64,000 nt of DNA from Nocardioides sp. LHD-245 (lineage in GTDB: Bacteria; Actinomycetota; Actinomycetes; Propionibacteriales; Nocardioidaceae): positions 186,001-250,000 of the forward strand of contig NZ_JAVFWN010000003.1 of assembly GCF_030929495.1 (NCBI RefSeq), written 5' to 3'. Positions 31,924 to 40,988 of the stretch are shown piece after piece; within the stretch, counting starts at the first letter, position 1; every line of letters starts with the position of its first letter. A model generated the notes under the pieces. It saw only the letters and a list, made by a program, of their open reading frames with translations, searched no databases and was not told where the DNA came from. The translations under genes and the position numbers were made by a program.

Positions 31924-33611
31924 TTGTCGAAGACGTAGGTGCCGGGCGCCTCGGCCAGCGGCTGCAGGCGGGTCGAGCCGAGCTCCTGGGACGCCGGCCG
32001 GAGGTCGCCGCAGCGCTGGTCGAGCCACCCCGAGACGTCGTTCCACCACGAGCCCTGGTGGGCCTGGGCCCCGGTGAGCCAGGCGCGAGCGTCGGTGCCG
32101 TGGTCGTCGTTGGTGTGGAAGCTCGCCTTCGGGTTGTCCGGCGGGTTGACCAGCGCCGCGATGTGACCGCTGGTGGACAGGATGAACCGGGTGGTCCCGG
32201 CGAAGAGCTGGGTGGTGCGGTAGCAGTTCTCCCAGGGCGTGATGTGGTCGGCGATCCCGGCGACGATGTAGCTGTCGACGGTGACCCTGCCGAGGTCGAT
32301 CGGCTGGCCGAGGACCGTGAGGGCGTCGGCCCGGGTGAGCTGGTTCTCGACCGCCAGGTCGACGAAGTCGGCATGGAGGCCGGCCGGCATCCGGGTGGTG
32401 TCGGCGTTCCAGAACAGGATGTCGAACGCCGGGGGCCGCTTGCCGAGCAGATAGTTGTTGACCCAGTAGTTCCAGATCAGGTCGCTGGGCCGCAGCCACG
32501 CGAACACCTCGGCCAGCGCCCGGCCGTCGAGGAAGCCCGTCCGTGCCGAGCGCGCCTTGGCCAGCGCGGCCATCCGTGGGTCGCTGAGCGCTCCGACCGC
32601 GCCGGCGTCGTGGTTGTCGATCACGGTCACGGCGAGGACGACGCCGGCGAGGCGGTCCTGGCGACCGATGCCCGCGAGGTACGCCGCGGTGATGCTGGCG
32701 AGGATGCCGCCCGAGCAGATCCCGGCGAGCATGGTCCGCGCGCTGCCGGTGATCTCCTCGACGGCGTCGAGGGCCTCGAGGATCGCGCCGACGTAGGCGT
32801 CGAAGCCCCATGCCGCGTGCCGGGTGTCCGGGTTGCGCCAGGAGAGGACGAACATCTGGCGGTTGCTCCGCGCGCTGAACTCCACCAGGCTGCGGCCGGG
32901 CGAGAGGTCGATCGCGTAGAACTTGTTGATCGTCGGCGGCACGATCAGCACCGGGACCTCGCTGACCTCGTCGCACTGCGGCACGTACTGGATCAGCTCC
33001 AGCACCTCGTTGCGGAAGACGACGGCGCCCGGCGTCGCGGCGATGTTCTCGCCGAGGGTGAAGCCGGAGGTGTCGACCATCTCGGGCACCCGTGGCGCCG
33101 ACGCGAGGTCCTTGACCAGCTGGGTGCCGCCGCGGACCAGGCTCAGGCCGGCGGTGTCGATGACGGCCTTCGCCGACGCCGGGTTGACCAGCGGCACGTT
33201 GCTCGGCGCGATCGCCTCGACGAGGTTCTCCACCAGGAAGCGGACCCGCTTGCGGTCGCGCGGGTCGAGCTCGGCGTCGTCGACGAGCTGGTCGACGGTG
33301 CGGCCGCTCGCGAGGTAGACCTGCACCAGGCGGCGCAGCAGCGGGTTCTCGGCCCAGCCCTGGTCGGTGAAGCGGCGGTCGCCGCGCTTGGGCGTGACGT
33401 CCGACGTACCGACGACGACCTTGGCCGTCTCGCCGGCGAGGGCACCCAGGCGACGGGCGGTGGTCCGCGGACGGCGGGCGAGGGAGACGGCCCATCGGGT
33501 GGTGGACAGATCGGGCAGGAAGCGGCGGACCGGGCCGAGGGCGGCGTCGACGAGGAGTACGTCGAGCGGAGCGGCGGCGTCGGCCAGGCGAGTGGTGGTC
33601 GAGGAGCTCAT
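31920..33611 (-). CDS. phaC: Polyhydroxyalkanoate synthase, class II-like
   Basis: This 563-residue PHA polymerase has the lipase-like box GICSGG with the catalytic Cys, the general base His in [14 protein letters not shown] and the Asp in [35 protein letters not shown] and [17 protein letters not shown] are classic PhaC segments. The length and the adjacent depolymerase fit class II (medium-chain) enzymes, and no phaE or phaR gene is nearby. It polymerises 3-hydroxyacyl-CoA into granules. The ATG at 33611 starts the homologous region; a PucR regulator diverges 106 bases away. Confidence 0.92.
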   Translation of the reverse strand: MSSSTTTRLADAAAPLDVLLVDAALGPVRRFLPDLSTTRWAVSLARRPRTTARRLGALAGETAKVVVGTSDVTPKRGDRRFTDQGWAENPLLRRLVQVYLASGRTVDQLVDDAELDPRDRKRVRFLVENLVEAIAPSNVPLVNPASAKAVIDTAGLSLVRGGTQLVKDLASAPRVPEMVDTSGFTLGENIAATPGAVVFRNEVLELIQYVPQCDEVSEVPVLIVPPTINKFYAIDLSPGRSLVEFSARSNRQMFVLSWRNPDTRHAAWGFDAYVGAILEALDAVEEITGSARTMLAGICSGGILASITAAYLAGIGRQDRLAGVVLAVTVIDNHDAGAVGALSDPRMAALAKARSARTGFLDGRALAEVFAWLRPSDLIWNYWVNNYLLGKRPPAFDILFWNADTTRMPAGLHADFVDLAVENQLTRADALTVLGQPIDLGRVTVDSYIVAGIADHITPWENCYRTTQLFAGTTRFILSTSGHIAALVNPPDNPKASFHTNDDHGTDARAWLTGAQAHQGSWWNDVSGWLDQRCGDLRPASQELGSTRLQPLAEAPGTYVFDK

Positions 33612-33680
33612 GCGCCAAGAGTCCGTCGCGAGGCGGGCCCGGCGCTTCGGCTGTCGGCACCGACTTTCCCCGGCTTCGTG

Positions 33681-33694
33681 TGTGCGCATGCACA
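33681..33694. promoter_or_regulatory. TGTGC-N4-GCACA inverted repeat in phaC-PucR intergenic region
   Basis: TGTGC at 33681 and GCACA at 33690 form a 14-base inverted repeat between the divergent PHA synthase and PucR genes. Its place suits an operator acting on either promoter. It overlaps an ATG (33688) in the regulator frame, which weakens that codon as the start. Confidence 0.4.
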
Positions 33695-33717
33695 ACGGGA
33701 GCCCTACTGTCAGTCCT

Positions 33718-34899
33718 GTGAGTGGTCCGGACGTGAGCGCCGAGGTGCGCAAGCTCAGCGCGCGACTGCTGCCCGAGGCCGAGCTGCTCGGGGCGGCGAT
33801 GGCCGACCGGATCCGCGCCGAGATCCCCGTGTACGACGACGGCGAGGTCGTGACGCACGACGAGCTGATCGCCTCCTGCACCGTCAACGCCCGCTACATC
33901 CTCGGCAATCTCGCCGGCGACGTGGCGGCGGTCGAGGTCCCCACCCGGACCGGGACGACCCGGGCCGAGCAGGGCGTGCCGTACGCCATGGTGCTGCAGG
34001 CGTTCCGGGTCGGCTCGCGCTTCCTCTGGGAGGTTCTGGTCGAGCGGGCCGACCCCGAGGACCGCGACCGGCTGCTGCTCGCCGCCGCCGACATCTGGGC
34101 GGTCAGTGACCAGCTCGCGGCCGACGTCACCGACGCCTACCGGCGCGCGATGGCCGACCGCGCCCGCCGCGACGGTCAGATGCGGGCGGTCCTGGTCGGC
34201 TCCCTGCTCGACGGCGACGCCGACGCGACGTCGTACGTCGGGGAGACGGCCGGCATGCTCGACCTCGGTCGCGCCGCGGAGTACGTCGTGGTCTCGGCCG
34301 AATCGCCCACGCCCGGCAGCGAGGGCCTGCCCGACATCGAGCGTGCGCTGCGGCGTACCAACGTCCGCTCGGCGTGGCGGCTCGACCACGACCACCAGGA
34401 GGGCGTGGTCGCGCTGCGCCCCGGCTTCGGCGTGGACCACCTGGTCGAGCTGCTCACCGGCCTGGCTCGCGCCCGGGTCGGGATCAGTCGCGTCGTGGCC
34501 CGCCTCGACGAGGTCCAGGAGGCGCGGCGCCAGGCCCGGGTCGCCTGCGCCTCGGTCTCGCCTGGCGCGGCCGCCGTGGGGCGGTTCGGCGCCGACCCGC
34601 TCGCCGTCCTCCTCGCCGCGAGTCCCGACCAGGCCCGGGTGCTCGTCGACGCCGTCCTGGCGCCGGTGCTCGCGCTGCCGCCCGACGACCGCGACGTCGT
34701 GTTCGCCACCGCCCGCGCCTGGCTGGCCGCCGGCGGCTCCACCTCCACCGCCGCCCGCGAGTTGCATGTGCACCGCAACACCGTGCGCTACCGGATCCGG
34801 CGACTTGAGGAGATCACCGGCCGCGACCTGGCCCGCCCGGTCGACGCCGCCGAGCTGTACGTCGCGCTGGAGTGCGTCCGCATCCTCGGACTCGGCTGA
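33718..34899 (+). CDS. PucR-family transcriptional regulator divergent from phaC
   Basis: This 393-residue regulator has an N-terminal helical sensory region ([20 protein letters not shown], and later [20 protein letters not shown]). A middle domain follows, and a C-terminal PucR helix-turn-helix reads [26 protein letters not shown] at 33718 is chosen; ATG 33688 is possible but overlaps a palindrome. Similar regulators adjoin lipid or aromatic catabolic genes, and its position opposite phaC-phaZ points to control of PHA metabolism. It shares architecture with the other PucR gene in this window at 26898. Confidence 0.8.
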   Translation: MSGPDVSAEVRKLSARLLPEAELLGAAMADRIRAEIPVYDDGEVVTHDELIASCTVNARYILGNLAGDVAAVEVPTRTGTTRAEQGVPYAMVLQAFRVGSRFLWEVLVERADPEDRDRLLLAAADIWAVSDQLAADVTDAYRRAMADRARRDGQMRAVLVGSLLDGDADATSYVGETAGMLDLGRAAEYVVVSAESPTPGSEGLPDIERALRRTNVRSAWRLDHDHQEGVVALRPGFGVDHLVELLTGLARARVGISRVVARLDEVQEARRQARVACASVSPGAAAVGRFGADPLAVLLAASPDQARVLVDAVLAPVLALPPDDRDVVFATARAWLAAGGSTSTAARELHVHRNTVRYRIRRLEEITGRDLARPVDAAELYVALECVRILGLG

Positions 34900-34900
34900 G

Positions 34901-34963
34901 CGTCGTACCGGACAATTCGGTCGCAAAACCGGCCATTTGACGACCGTTTTGTCCGGTACGACG
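34901..34963. terminator. Long imperfect hairpin between convergent genes
   Basis: Arms at 34901-34915 and 34949-34963 are perfectly complementary over 15 bases. An inner CGGTCG/CGACCG pairing extends the stem after a small bulge. It lies between the PucR regulator end and the transporter end. The outer arm begins one base after the regulator stop. It is a probable bidirectional terminator without a T-tract. Confidence 0.65.
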
Positions 34964-34967
34964 GGGG

Positions 34968-36263
34968 TCAGGCCAGCGCGAAGTAGCGCAGGTAGACGTA
35001 GAGCCAGGCCACGAGCAGGGTCATCACCGTCACCACGACGCCGTACTTCGTGAACTGCCAGAAGCTGATCGGCTCCCCGGCCTTCGCGGCGATGCCGAGG
35101 ACCACGACATTGGCGCCGGCGGCCACGGCGGTCGCGTTGCCGCCGAGGTCGGCGCCGAACACGAACGCCCACCACAGCGGGCTGTCGGCGCCCGAGGTCG
35201 CCGTCGAGGCCACCATCTCCTCCACGATAGGCACGGTCGCGGTCGTGTAGGGGATGTTGTCGACGAAGGCGCCGACCACCCCCGAGCCGAAGAGCAGGGC
35301 GGTCGCCGCCAGCAGCTCGCGGTCGCCCATCGCGTCCGCGGCGAACTCGCTGACCCGGCCGATGACGCCCACCTGGACGAGTGAGCCGACGAGCACGAAG
35401 AGCGCCATGAAGAAGGCGAGGGTGCCCCACTCGACCTCCTCGAGGAACTCCTCCGGCTCGGTGCGGGAGACCAGCACGGTGGCGCCGGCGCCCATCATCG
35501 CGACGACCGACGGGTCGAGGTGGAGCACGGTGTGGAGGCTGAACGCGACCATCACCAGCCCGAGCACGACCAGGCAGCGCACCAGCATCCGCATGTTGGT
35601 GATCGCGTCGCGCGGGCGCAGGTCGCCCAGCACGTCGCCGACGTCGACGGCCTCGCCGAAGGACTTGCGGAACAGCCAGCGCGCCATCACCACGAACAGC
35701 GCGAGCAGGACCACGGTGAGGGGCAGCGAGTGGATCAGGAAGTCGGAGAAGCTGAGGCCGGCCCGGCTGCCGATGATGATGTTGGGCGGATCGCCGATCA
35801 GCGTCGCCGTGCCCCCGATGTTGGAGGCGAGGATCAGCGAGATGAGGTACGGCGCCGAGGGCAGCCCCAGCTGACGGCAGACCGAGATCGTGACGGGCGC
35901 GACCAGCAGCACGCAGGTGACGTTGTCGAGGATCGGCGCGACGACGGCGCTGATCAGCACGAGCAGGACCAGCAGCCGGTAGGGATGCCCGCCCGACTTG
36001 CGGGCCGCCCAGAGCGCGAGGAACTCGAAGAGCCCGGTCTGCTTGAGTACGCCGACGATCACCATCATCCCGAAGAGCAGGAAGATGACGTTCCAGTCGA
36101 TGCCGGTCTCGTGGTCGAAGAAGGCCGACTTCGCGTCGACCAGCCCGATGACCACCATGCCCGCCACGCCGCCGAGGGCGGCGGCCACGCGATGGACCCG
36201 CTCGGTGGCGATGAGGGCGTAGGCGACGATGAAGATGGAGAGGGCGGCGGAGGTCAGGATCAC
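34968..36263 (-). CDS. ArsB/NhaD-superfamily ion transporter
   Basis: This 431-residue protein has about eleven hydrophobic segments. Family motifs include IDWNVIFLLFGMMVIVGVLKQTG, VVAPILDNVTCVLLVAPV, ASNIGGTATLIGDPPNIIIGS in the first half and GAFVDNIPYTTATVPIVEEM plus FGADLGGNATAVAAGANVV in the second. These are the paired helix-break motifs of IT-superfamily carriers (ArsB, NhaD, P protein). Substrate could be Na+/H+, arsenite or a dicarboxylate. The start overlaps the stop of a regulatory RCK_C-like protein gene, which suggests gated cation transport. Confidence 0.85.
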   Translation of the reverse strand: MILTSAALSIFIVAYALIATERVHRVAAALGGVAGMVVIGLVDAKSAFFDHETGIDWNVIFLLFGMMVIVGVLKQTGLFEFLALWAARKSGGHPYRLLVLLVLISAVVAPILDNVTCVLLVAPVTISVCRQLGLPSAPYLISLILASNIGGTATLIGDPPNIIIGSRAGLSFSDFLIHSLPLTVVLLALFVVMARWLFRKSFGEAVDVGDVLGDLRPRDAITNMRMLVRCLVVLGLVMVAFSLHTVLHLDPSVVAMMGAGATVLVSRTEPEEFLEEVEWGTLAFFMALFVLVGSLVQVGVIGRVSEFAADAMGDRELLAATALLFGSGVVGAFVDNIPYTTATVPIVEEMVASTATSGADSPLWWAFVFGADLGGNATAVAAGANVVVLGIAAKAGEPISFWQFTKYGVVVTVMTLLVAWLYVYLRYFALA

Positions 36264-36745
36264 GCCGCACCCCGCCCGAGGCCGCGGACGCCGAAGCTCC
36301 GCGCCGAGCTCGCCGGCTCCATCGACTCGTACCAGCCGGCCAGCCGGCCGTACCTGCTCACCGAGCGCAGTCGGTCCTCGACCTCGCTCACCTGGCCGAG
36401 GCCCGCGACCGCCAGCACCTGGTCACCGGTGCGCAGGGTGGTCCGTTCCTGAGGCACCAGCGCCGCCGGCCCGCGGGTGACCAGCGCGATCGCGGCGCCG
36501 GGCGGCAGCCGGAGCTCGCCGACCTCGACGCCGGCCATCTTGGACTCGGGCTCGACCTCGAACCGCAGCAGGACGGCGTCCATCCGGTCGAGCGTCGCGA
36601 ACCCGATCGAGACCTTGTGCACGAAGCTGCCCTTCTCAGCCCATCGCGGCTGCCGGCCGCGCCCGACGGCCAGGCCGATCGCGAACCCGAGCGCCGCGCA
36701 GAGCATCCCGACCGCGACGGCCAGCTCCAGCTCAGCGGTCCCCAT
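36260..36745 (-). CDS. Membrane-anchored TrkA-C/RCK_C-like regulatory protein
   Basis: This 161-residue protein has one N-terminal membrane helix (ELAVAVGMLCAALGFAIGLAVG), a basic stretch and then a linker. A C-terminal RCK_C-type domain follows: VGELRLPPGAAIALVTRGPAALVPQERTTLRTGDQVLAVAG. RCK_C domains bind small ligands and gate cation channels or transporters. It overlaps the transporter start (ATGA), so the two are likely a complex. The ATG at 36745 follows an AGGGCGGTG ribosome site. Confidence 0.72.
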   Translation of the reverse strand: MGTAELELAVAVGMLCAALGFAIGLAVGRGRQPRWAEKGSFVHKVSIGFATLDRMDAVLLRFEVEPESKMAGVEVGELRLPPGAAIALVTRGPAALVPQERTTLRTGDQVLAVAGLGQVSEVEDRLRSVSRYGRLAGWYESMEPASSARSFGVRGLGRGAA

Positions 36746-37190
36746 GCTCACCGCCCTGCGCGATGTCGGGGTCGGCGTCGGCCGACGGGGACACGAGCAG
36801 GTGCTCCACGGCCACGACCTCGACGGAGAGCAGGTCGGCGCCGAGCGCACGGGTCTGGTGACACACGCCCTCCTCGACCTCGCGCAGCCGGGGTCCCAGG
36901 GCGTCCTCCAGGGCGGCGAGCCGCTGGCGGCGTACCCACGCCCGCGCGGCGGGTACGACGAGCGCGAGCGTGATCCGGTCGACCTCGGTGCGCGGCAGGG
37001 TGGCCGACGACAGCTTCGCCTCCAGCAGGAGCCGGATGTCGGCGTCGTCGTCGGTCCGGTCGCGCACGGTCACGGGCACCACGAACACGGGCTGTCCCGG
37101 GGCGTCCCCGCCCCGGGGCCGCGCGGGGTCGCGCCTCCCGCCGGAACGCAGGCCGAGGGCACGACGCAAGGAGGAGAGGGTGGACGCCAT
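36732..37190 (-). CDS. Conserved-looking 152-residue protein of unknown function
   Basis: I do not recognise this protein. After a basic N-terminus (residues 1-30), VFVVPVTVRDRTDDDADIRLLLEAKL and a helical VVPAARAWVRRQRLAALEDALGPRLREVEEGV are visible, then LGADLLSVEVVAVEHLLVS. The pattern weakly recalls the end of an SPFH-type domain, but I cannot confirm it. It is the first gene of a three-gene minus-strand unit and overlaps the RCK_C-like gene by 14 bases. It probably acts with that protein and the transporter. Confidence 0.65.
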   Translation of the reverse strand: MASTLSSLRRALGLRSGGRRDPARPRGGDAPGQPVFVVPVTVRDRTDDDADIRLLLEAKLSSATLPRTEVDRITLALVVPAARAWVRRQRLAALEDALGPRLREVEEGVCHQTRALGADLLSVEVVAVEHLLVSPSADADPDIAQGGEHGDR

Positions 37191-37235
37191 GGCTCAAGCC
37201 AAGTCGCCGGGCGCGTGCGACGGTATGGGTGCTAC

Positions 37236-37260
37236 CCCCCATTTTCGGTGCCGATGGGGG
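37236..37260. promoter_or_regulatory. CCCCCAT inverted repeat before the two-component genes
   Basis: CCCCCAT at 37236-37242 and ATGGGGG at 37254-37260 form an inverted repeat with an 11-base spacer in the 113-base divergent gap. It lies 44 bases before the histidine kinase start. It may be the binding site of the response regulator encoded downstream (autoregulation); this is inferred from position only. Confidence 0.4.
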
Positions 37261-37303
37261 TGGTGCCTGGTCCGCGGCGCCCCGGTCGGCGAAGGTGGAC
37301 ACC

Positions 37304-38263
37304 GTGCGGCTCGCGAACTCCTCCCTCTACTGGAAGGTCTCCCTGATCAACGGCGCCGTGCTGTGCGCGAGCCTGCTGGTGCTGCTGCTCTCACCGGCCC
37401 GCGTCTCGCGGCAGGTCGTGGTCTCCGAGGCCGTGGTGCTCGTGGTCGGGCTGGCCCTGGTCCTGGGCGTCACCGCCGTGCTGCTGCGCCGGGCGCTCGC
37501 GCCGGTCGACCGGGTCATCAACGAGATGGCGACGGTCCGCCTGGGCGGGGTCGGCCGGCGGCTCGACGCGGGAGGTGACGGTCCGGGCGCCCAGCTCGTG
37601 CGGAGCTACCACGCCATGCTGGAGCGGCTCGACGACGAGCGCCGCGCCAGCAGTGCCCAGGCGCTGGCCGCGCAGGAGGCCGAGCGGCACCGGATCGCCC
37701 AGGAGCTGCACGACCAGGTGGGCCAGAGCCTGACCGTCGTACTGCTGGGTCTCAAGCGGCTCGAGGAGCAGGCGCCCCCGGACCTGCGCGCCGAGCTCGC
37801 GGCGGTCCGGGAGAGCGCCCGCGCCGGCCTGGACGACGTACGCCGGGTGGCGCGTGAGCTGCGGCCCGGGGTCCTCGACGACCTCGGTCTCCAGGCGGCG
37901 CTCGCGTCGCTGGCGACCGACGTCGCGCGGCACGGCGGGCCCGCGGTGCGGCGTACCTTCGGACCGGGGCTGCCGGACCTGTCGCCCCAGGCGGAGATCG
38001 TGATCTACCGGGTCGCGCAGGAGGCGCTGACCAATGTCGTGCGCCACGCGGGGGCGTCCCGGGTCGAGCTGTCCCTGCTGCGGCTGGGCGACGAGGTGGT
38101 GCTCGAGGTCGTCGACGACGGCCACGGCCTGCCGCCGGCCGGCGGCGGGAGCACCGGGACCGGCATCGCCGGCATGCGCGACCGGGCCGACCTGATCGCC
38201 GGGTCCGTGGAGGTCGTCTCGTCGGGCCAGGGCACGACGGTGCGGCTGCGGGTGCCCGCATGA
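37304..38263 (+). CDS. NarL-type sensor histidine kinase
   Basis: This 319-residue sensor kinase has two membrane helices (about residues 13-31 and 41-61) with almost no extracellular loop, then a HAMP-like linker (LAPVDRVINEMATVRLG). A HisKA_3 domain follows with phospho-acceptor His136 in ERHRIAQELHDQVGQSL. The ATPase domain shows VAQEALTNVVRHAGAS, DDGHGLPP and GTGIAGMRDRADL. The absence of an extracellular domain suggests sensing in or near the membrane. GTG 37304 is selected over GTG 37295 on ribosome-site spacing. It is translationally coupled to the response regulator. Confidence 0.86.
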   Translation: MRLANSSLYWKVSLINGAVLCASLLVLLLSPARVSRQVVVSEAVVLVVGLALVLGVTAVLLRRALAPVDRVINEMATVRLGGVGRRLDAGGDGPGAQLVRSYHAMLERLDDERRASSAQALAAQEAERHRIAQELHDQVGQSLTVVLLGLKRLEEQAPPDLRAELAAVRESARAGLDDVRRVARELRPGVLDDLGLQAALASLATDVARHGGPAVRRTFGPGLPDLSPQAEIVIYRVAQEALTNVVRHAGASRVELSLLRLGDEVVLEVVDDGHGLPPAGGGSTGTGIAGMRDRADLIAGSVEVVSSGQGTTVRLRVPA

Positions 38264-38931
38264 GCCGCCCGGACGCCGCGGGCGGCCGGATCCGGGTGCT
38301 GCTGGCCGACGACCACCGGCTGGTCCGGCACGGCGTGCGGCTGATCCTCGAGCAGCAGCCCGACATCGAGGTGGTCGCCGAGGCCTCCGACGGGGCCGAG
38401 GCGGTGGCGCTGCTGCGCGAGCACGAGGTCGACCTCGTCGTGCTCGACATCGCGATGCCCACCATGACCGGGCTGCAGGCGGCCCGGGAGATCAATCGCC
38501 GCCGCGAGCCGCCGCGGATCCTGATGCTCTCGATGCACGACAACGAGCAGTACTTCTTCGAGGCGCTCAAGCTGGGCGCCAGCGGCTATGTGCTCAAGTC
38601 CGTCGTCGACGAGGACCTGGTCGAGGCGTGCCGGGCGGCCATGCGCGGCGAGGCCTTCGTCTACCCCGGCGCGATGGGGGCGATCGTGCGCGACTACCTC
38701 GACCGGCTGGCCCGCGGGGAACGGGTCCCGGAGACGGTGCTGACCCCGCGCGAGGACGAGGTGCTCAAGCTGATCGCCGAGGGTCGCTCGTCCCGCGAGA
38801 TCGCCGCACTGCTGTCGATCAGCCTCAAGACGGTCGAGAAGCACCGCTCGAACATCCTGGCCCGGCTGGGCATGAGCGATCGCACGCAGCTGACCCGGTA
38901 CGCCATCCGGGCCGGTCTCGTGGAGCCGTGA
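38260..38931 (+). CDS. NarL/FixJ-family response regulator
   Basis: This 223-residue regulator has a receiver domain with DDH acidic pocket residues 17-18, phospho-acceptor Asp63 in LVVLDIAMP and Lys in GYVLKSVVD. The C-terminal LuxR-type helix-turn-helix reads LTPREDEVLKLIAEGRSSRE, then ISLKTVEKHRSNILARLGM. It overlaps the kinase stop by four bases and is the cognate partner. It is followed by a strong hairpin, so this is a two-gene operon. Targets are unknown; the upstream inverted repeat may be one. Confidence 0.92.
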   Translation: MSRPDAAGGRIRVLLADDHRLVRHGVRLILEQQPDIEVVAEASDGAEAVALLREHEVDLVVLDIAMPTMTGLQAAREINRRREPPRILMLSMHDNEQYFFEALKLGASGYVLKSVVDEDLVEACRAAMRGEAFVYPGAMGAIVRDYLDRLARGERVPETVLTPREDEVLKLIAEGRSSREIAALLSISLKTVEKHRSNILARLGMSDRTQLTRYAIRAGLVEP

Positions 38932-38938
38932 CCCCCGA

Positions 38939-38997
38939 TAGTCCCTGCCCAAAAGCACCGAAATCCACCGTCCCACGGTGCTTTTAGGCAGGGACTA
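38939..38997. terminator. Long hairpin between response regulator and ABC exporter genes
   Basis: Arms at 38939-38960 and 38976-38997 pair over 22 bases with a single C-A mismatch and a 15-base loop. They separate the convergent response-regulator and ABC-exporter genes. Internal AAAAG/CTTTT pairs make it T-rich on one side only. It is a probable bidirectional terminator. Confidence 0.7.
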
Positions 38998-39011
38998 CCG
39001 CGGCGGGCGGC

Positions 39012-40988
39012 TCACAGCGGGACGTCGGCGCGCCGCGGGTCGCACCAGGGGGTGCCGGCGGGGGCACGGGAGAACTGCTCGTCGTACAGCCGCTTGTAGA
39101 GGCCGCCGGCGGCCATCAGCTGGTCGTGACTGCCCTGCTCGACGAGGTGCCCGTCCTCCAGCCCGAAGATCACGTCGGCCGAGCGGATGGTCGAGAGCCG
39201 GTGGGCGATCGCGATGGTCGTGCGTGAGCGGGTGGCCCGCTCCAGCGCCTCCTGCACCAGCCGCTCGGTCTCGTTGTCGAGCGCGGACGTCGCCTCGTCG
39301 AGGATCAGGATCCGCGGGTCCTTGAGCAGCACCCGGGCGATGGCGAGCCGCTGCTTCTCGCCACCGGAGAGCCGGTAGCCACGCTCGCCCGTGATCGTCT
39401 CGTAGCCCTCGGGGAAGCTCATGATCCGGTCGTGGATGTTGGCGTCGCGCGCCGCGCGGACGATCTCCTCCGGGCTGGCGTCGGGCCGGGCGTAGGCGAT
39501 GTTGTCGCGGATGGTGCCGTGGAAGAGATACGGCTCCTGGGTGACCATCCCGACGGCGTCGGCCAGGGAGGAGAGGGTGAGGTCGCGCACGTCGTACCCG
39601 TCGATGAGGACGGTGCCCTCGGTGACGTCGTAGAACCGCGGGACGAGGTACGTCGCCGTGGTCTTGCCACTGCCCGACGGCCCGACGATGGCCGCGAGCT
39701 GTCCGGGCTCGACGACGAGCGAGACGTCGTCGAGCGCCCACAGCGGCCCGGCGGGTCGCTCGATGCCGTCCGGGTCGAGGTCGTCGTCGATCCGCACCCC
39801 CGACTCGCCGAACCGGTCGCGGTTGACCGTGCCGGAGAGTGAGCGCGGCTCGGGGTAGCGGAAGCGGACGCCGCGCAGCTCGACGTGCCCCTGCAGCTGG
39901 TCCGGGTCGAGGGCGACGGCACCGGGCCGCTCGGTGATCGCGGGCTCGAGGTCGAGGTACTCGAAGATCCGCCGGAACAGCGCCATCGACGTCTGGACGT
40001 CGAGCGTCACCCGCATCAGCTGGAGCAGCGGCATCTGCAGCCGGCTCTGCAGGGTCGTGAACGCCACCAGGGTGCCGGCGGTGATCGTGTCGGCGCCCAC
40101 GGGCACGTTGCCGGTGATGATCCAGCCGGCGACGAGGTAGATCAGCGCCGGCGTGATCGCGAAGAAGGTCTGCACCATCGCGAAGAAGGTCCGGCCGGTC
40201 ATCGCCTGGTCGACCTGGAGCCGGGTCTGACGCCGGTTCGCCTCGCGGTAGCGCTCGACCTCCGACGCGGACCGGTTGAACACCTTGGCGAGCAGGATCC
40301 CACTCACCGAGAGGGCCTCCTCGGTGATCGCGGTCATCTCCGAGAGGGACTCCTGGGTGCGCCGCGCGAGCCGCTGCCGCGCACGGCCGACCCGGAACTG
40401 CAGGCCGATGAACAGCGGCATCACGAACAGCGTGAGCACGGTGAGCTGCCACGACAGCACCACCATCGACACGAACGCCGCCGTGACGGTGACGGAGTTC
40501 TGCACGATCGTCGTCGCGGTGTCGGTGAGCACGGTCCGCACGCCCGCGACGTCGTTGGCCAGCCGGGACTGGATCGCGCCGGTCTTGGTGGCGGTGAAGA
40601 ACGCCAGCTCCATCTTCTGCAGGTGCTCGAAGAGGTCGCCGCGCAGGTCGGCCATCGCTGAGTTCCCGACCGTCGAGGTCAGCCACATCTGCACGATGCC
40701 GATGAGGGCGGCCACGATCGGGATCGCGCACATGCCGGCGATCAGCCACGCCAGCAGGTCCAGGCGTGGGCCGCCGCCGTCGAGCGGGAACAGCGCGTCG
40801 TCGAAGACCGCCTTGGTCAGGAACGGCACCATCGCCTGCAGCGCCGCCGCGGCCACCACGGCCACCAGGACCAGCGCGATCTTGCCGCGATAGGGACGCA
40901 GCAGTCGGGCGATCCGGGGCAGGACCGGCGTCCGCCCGCGCAGGTCGGCCGCGGTCAGGTGGGTGACGACCGGACTGGGGCGGGGCAT
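39012..40988 (-). CDS. ABC exporter with fused membrane and ATPase domains
   Basis: This 658-residue half-transporter has six membrane helices in residues 35-340 and an ATPase domain from about 380. Walker A is GPSGSGKT, the Q-loop VTQEPYLFHGT, the signature LSGGEKQRLA, Walker B ILILDEAT and the switch His in IAIAHRLST. An unusual 35-residue acidic insertion (ESGVRIDDDLDPDGIERPAG) precedes the ATPase core. It likely works as a homodimer exporting lipids, drugs or peptides. The ATG overlaps the nitroreductase stop by one base. Confidence 0.9.
   Translation of the reverse strand: MPRPSPVVTHLTAADLRGRTPVLPRIARLLRPYRGKIALVLVAVVAAAALQAMVPFLTKAVFDDALFPLDGGGPRLDLLAWLIAGMCAIPIVAALIGIVQMWLTSTVGNSAMADLRGDLFEHLQKMELAFFTATKTGAIQSRLANDVAGVRTVLTDTATTIVQNSVTVTAAFVSMVVLSWQLTVLTLFVMPLFIGLQFRVGRARQRLARRTQESLSEMTAITEEALSVSGILLAKVFNRSASEVERYREANRRQTRLQVDQAMTGRTFFAMVQTFFAITPALIYLVAGWIITGNVPVGADTITAGTLVAFTTLQSRLQMPLLQLMRVTLDVQTSMALFRRIFEYLDLEPAITERPGAVALDPDQLQGHVELRGVRFRYPEPRSLSGTVNRDRFGESGVRIDDDLDPDGIERPAGPLWALDDVSLVVEPGQLAAIVGPSGSGKTTATYLVPRFYDVTEGTVLIDGYDVRDLTLSSLADAVGMVTQEPYLFHGTIRDNIAYARPDASPEEIVRAARDANIHDRIMSFPEGYETITGERGYRLSGGEKQRLAIARVLLKDPRILILDEATSALDNETERLVQEALERATRSRTTIAIAHRLSTIRSADVIFGLEDGHLVEQGSHDQLMAAGGLYKRLYDEQFSRAPAGTPWCDPRRADVPL

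Noticed and set aside
31102-36270. A 1722-codon open frame on the minus strand
   Set aside because: It runs through PHA, PucR and transporter regions without homology except in its last 270 codons (the PHA depolymerase). Long false frames are common at this GC content.
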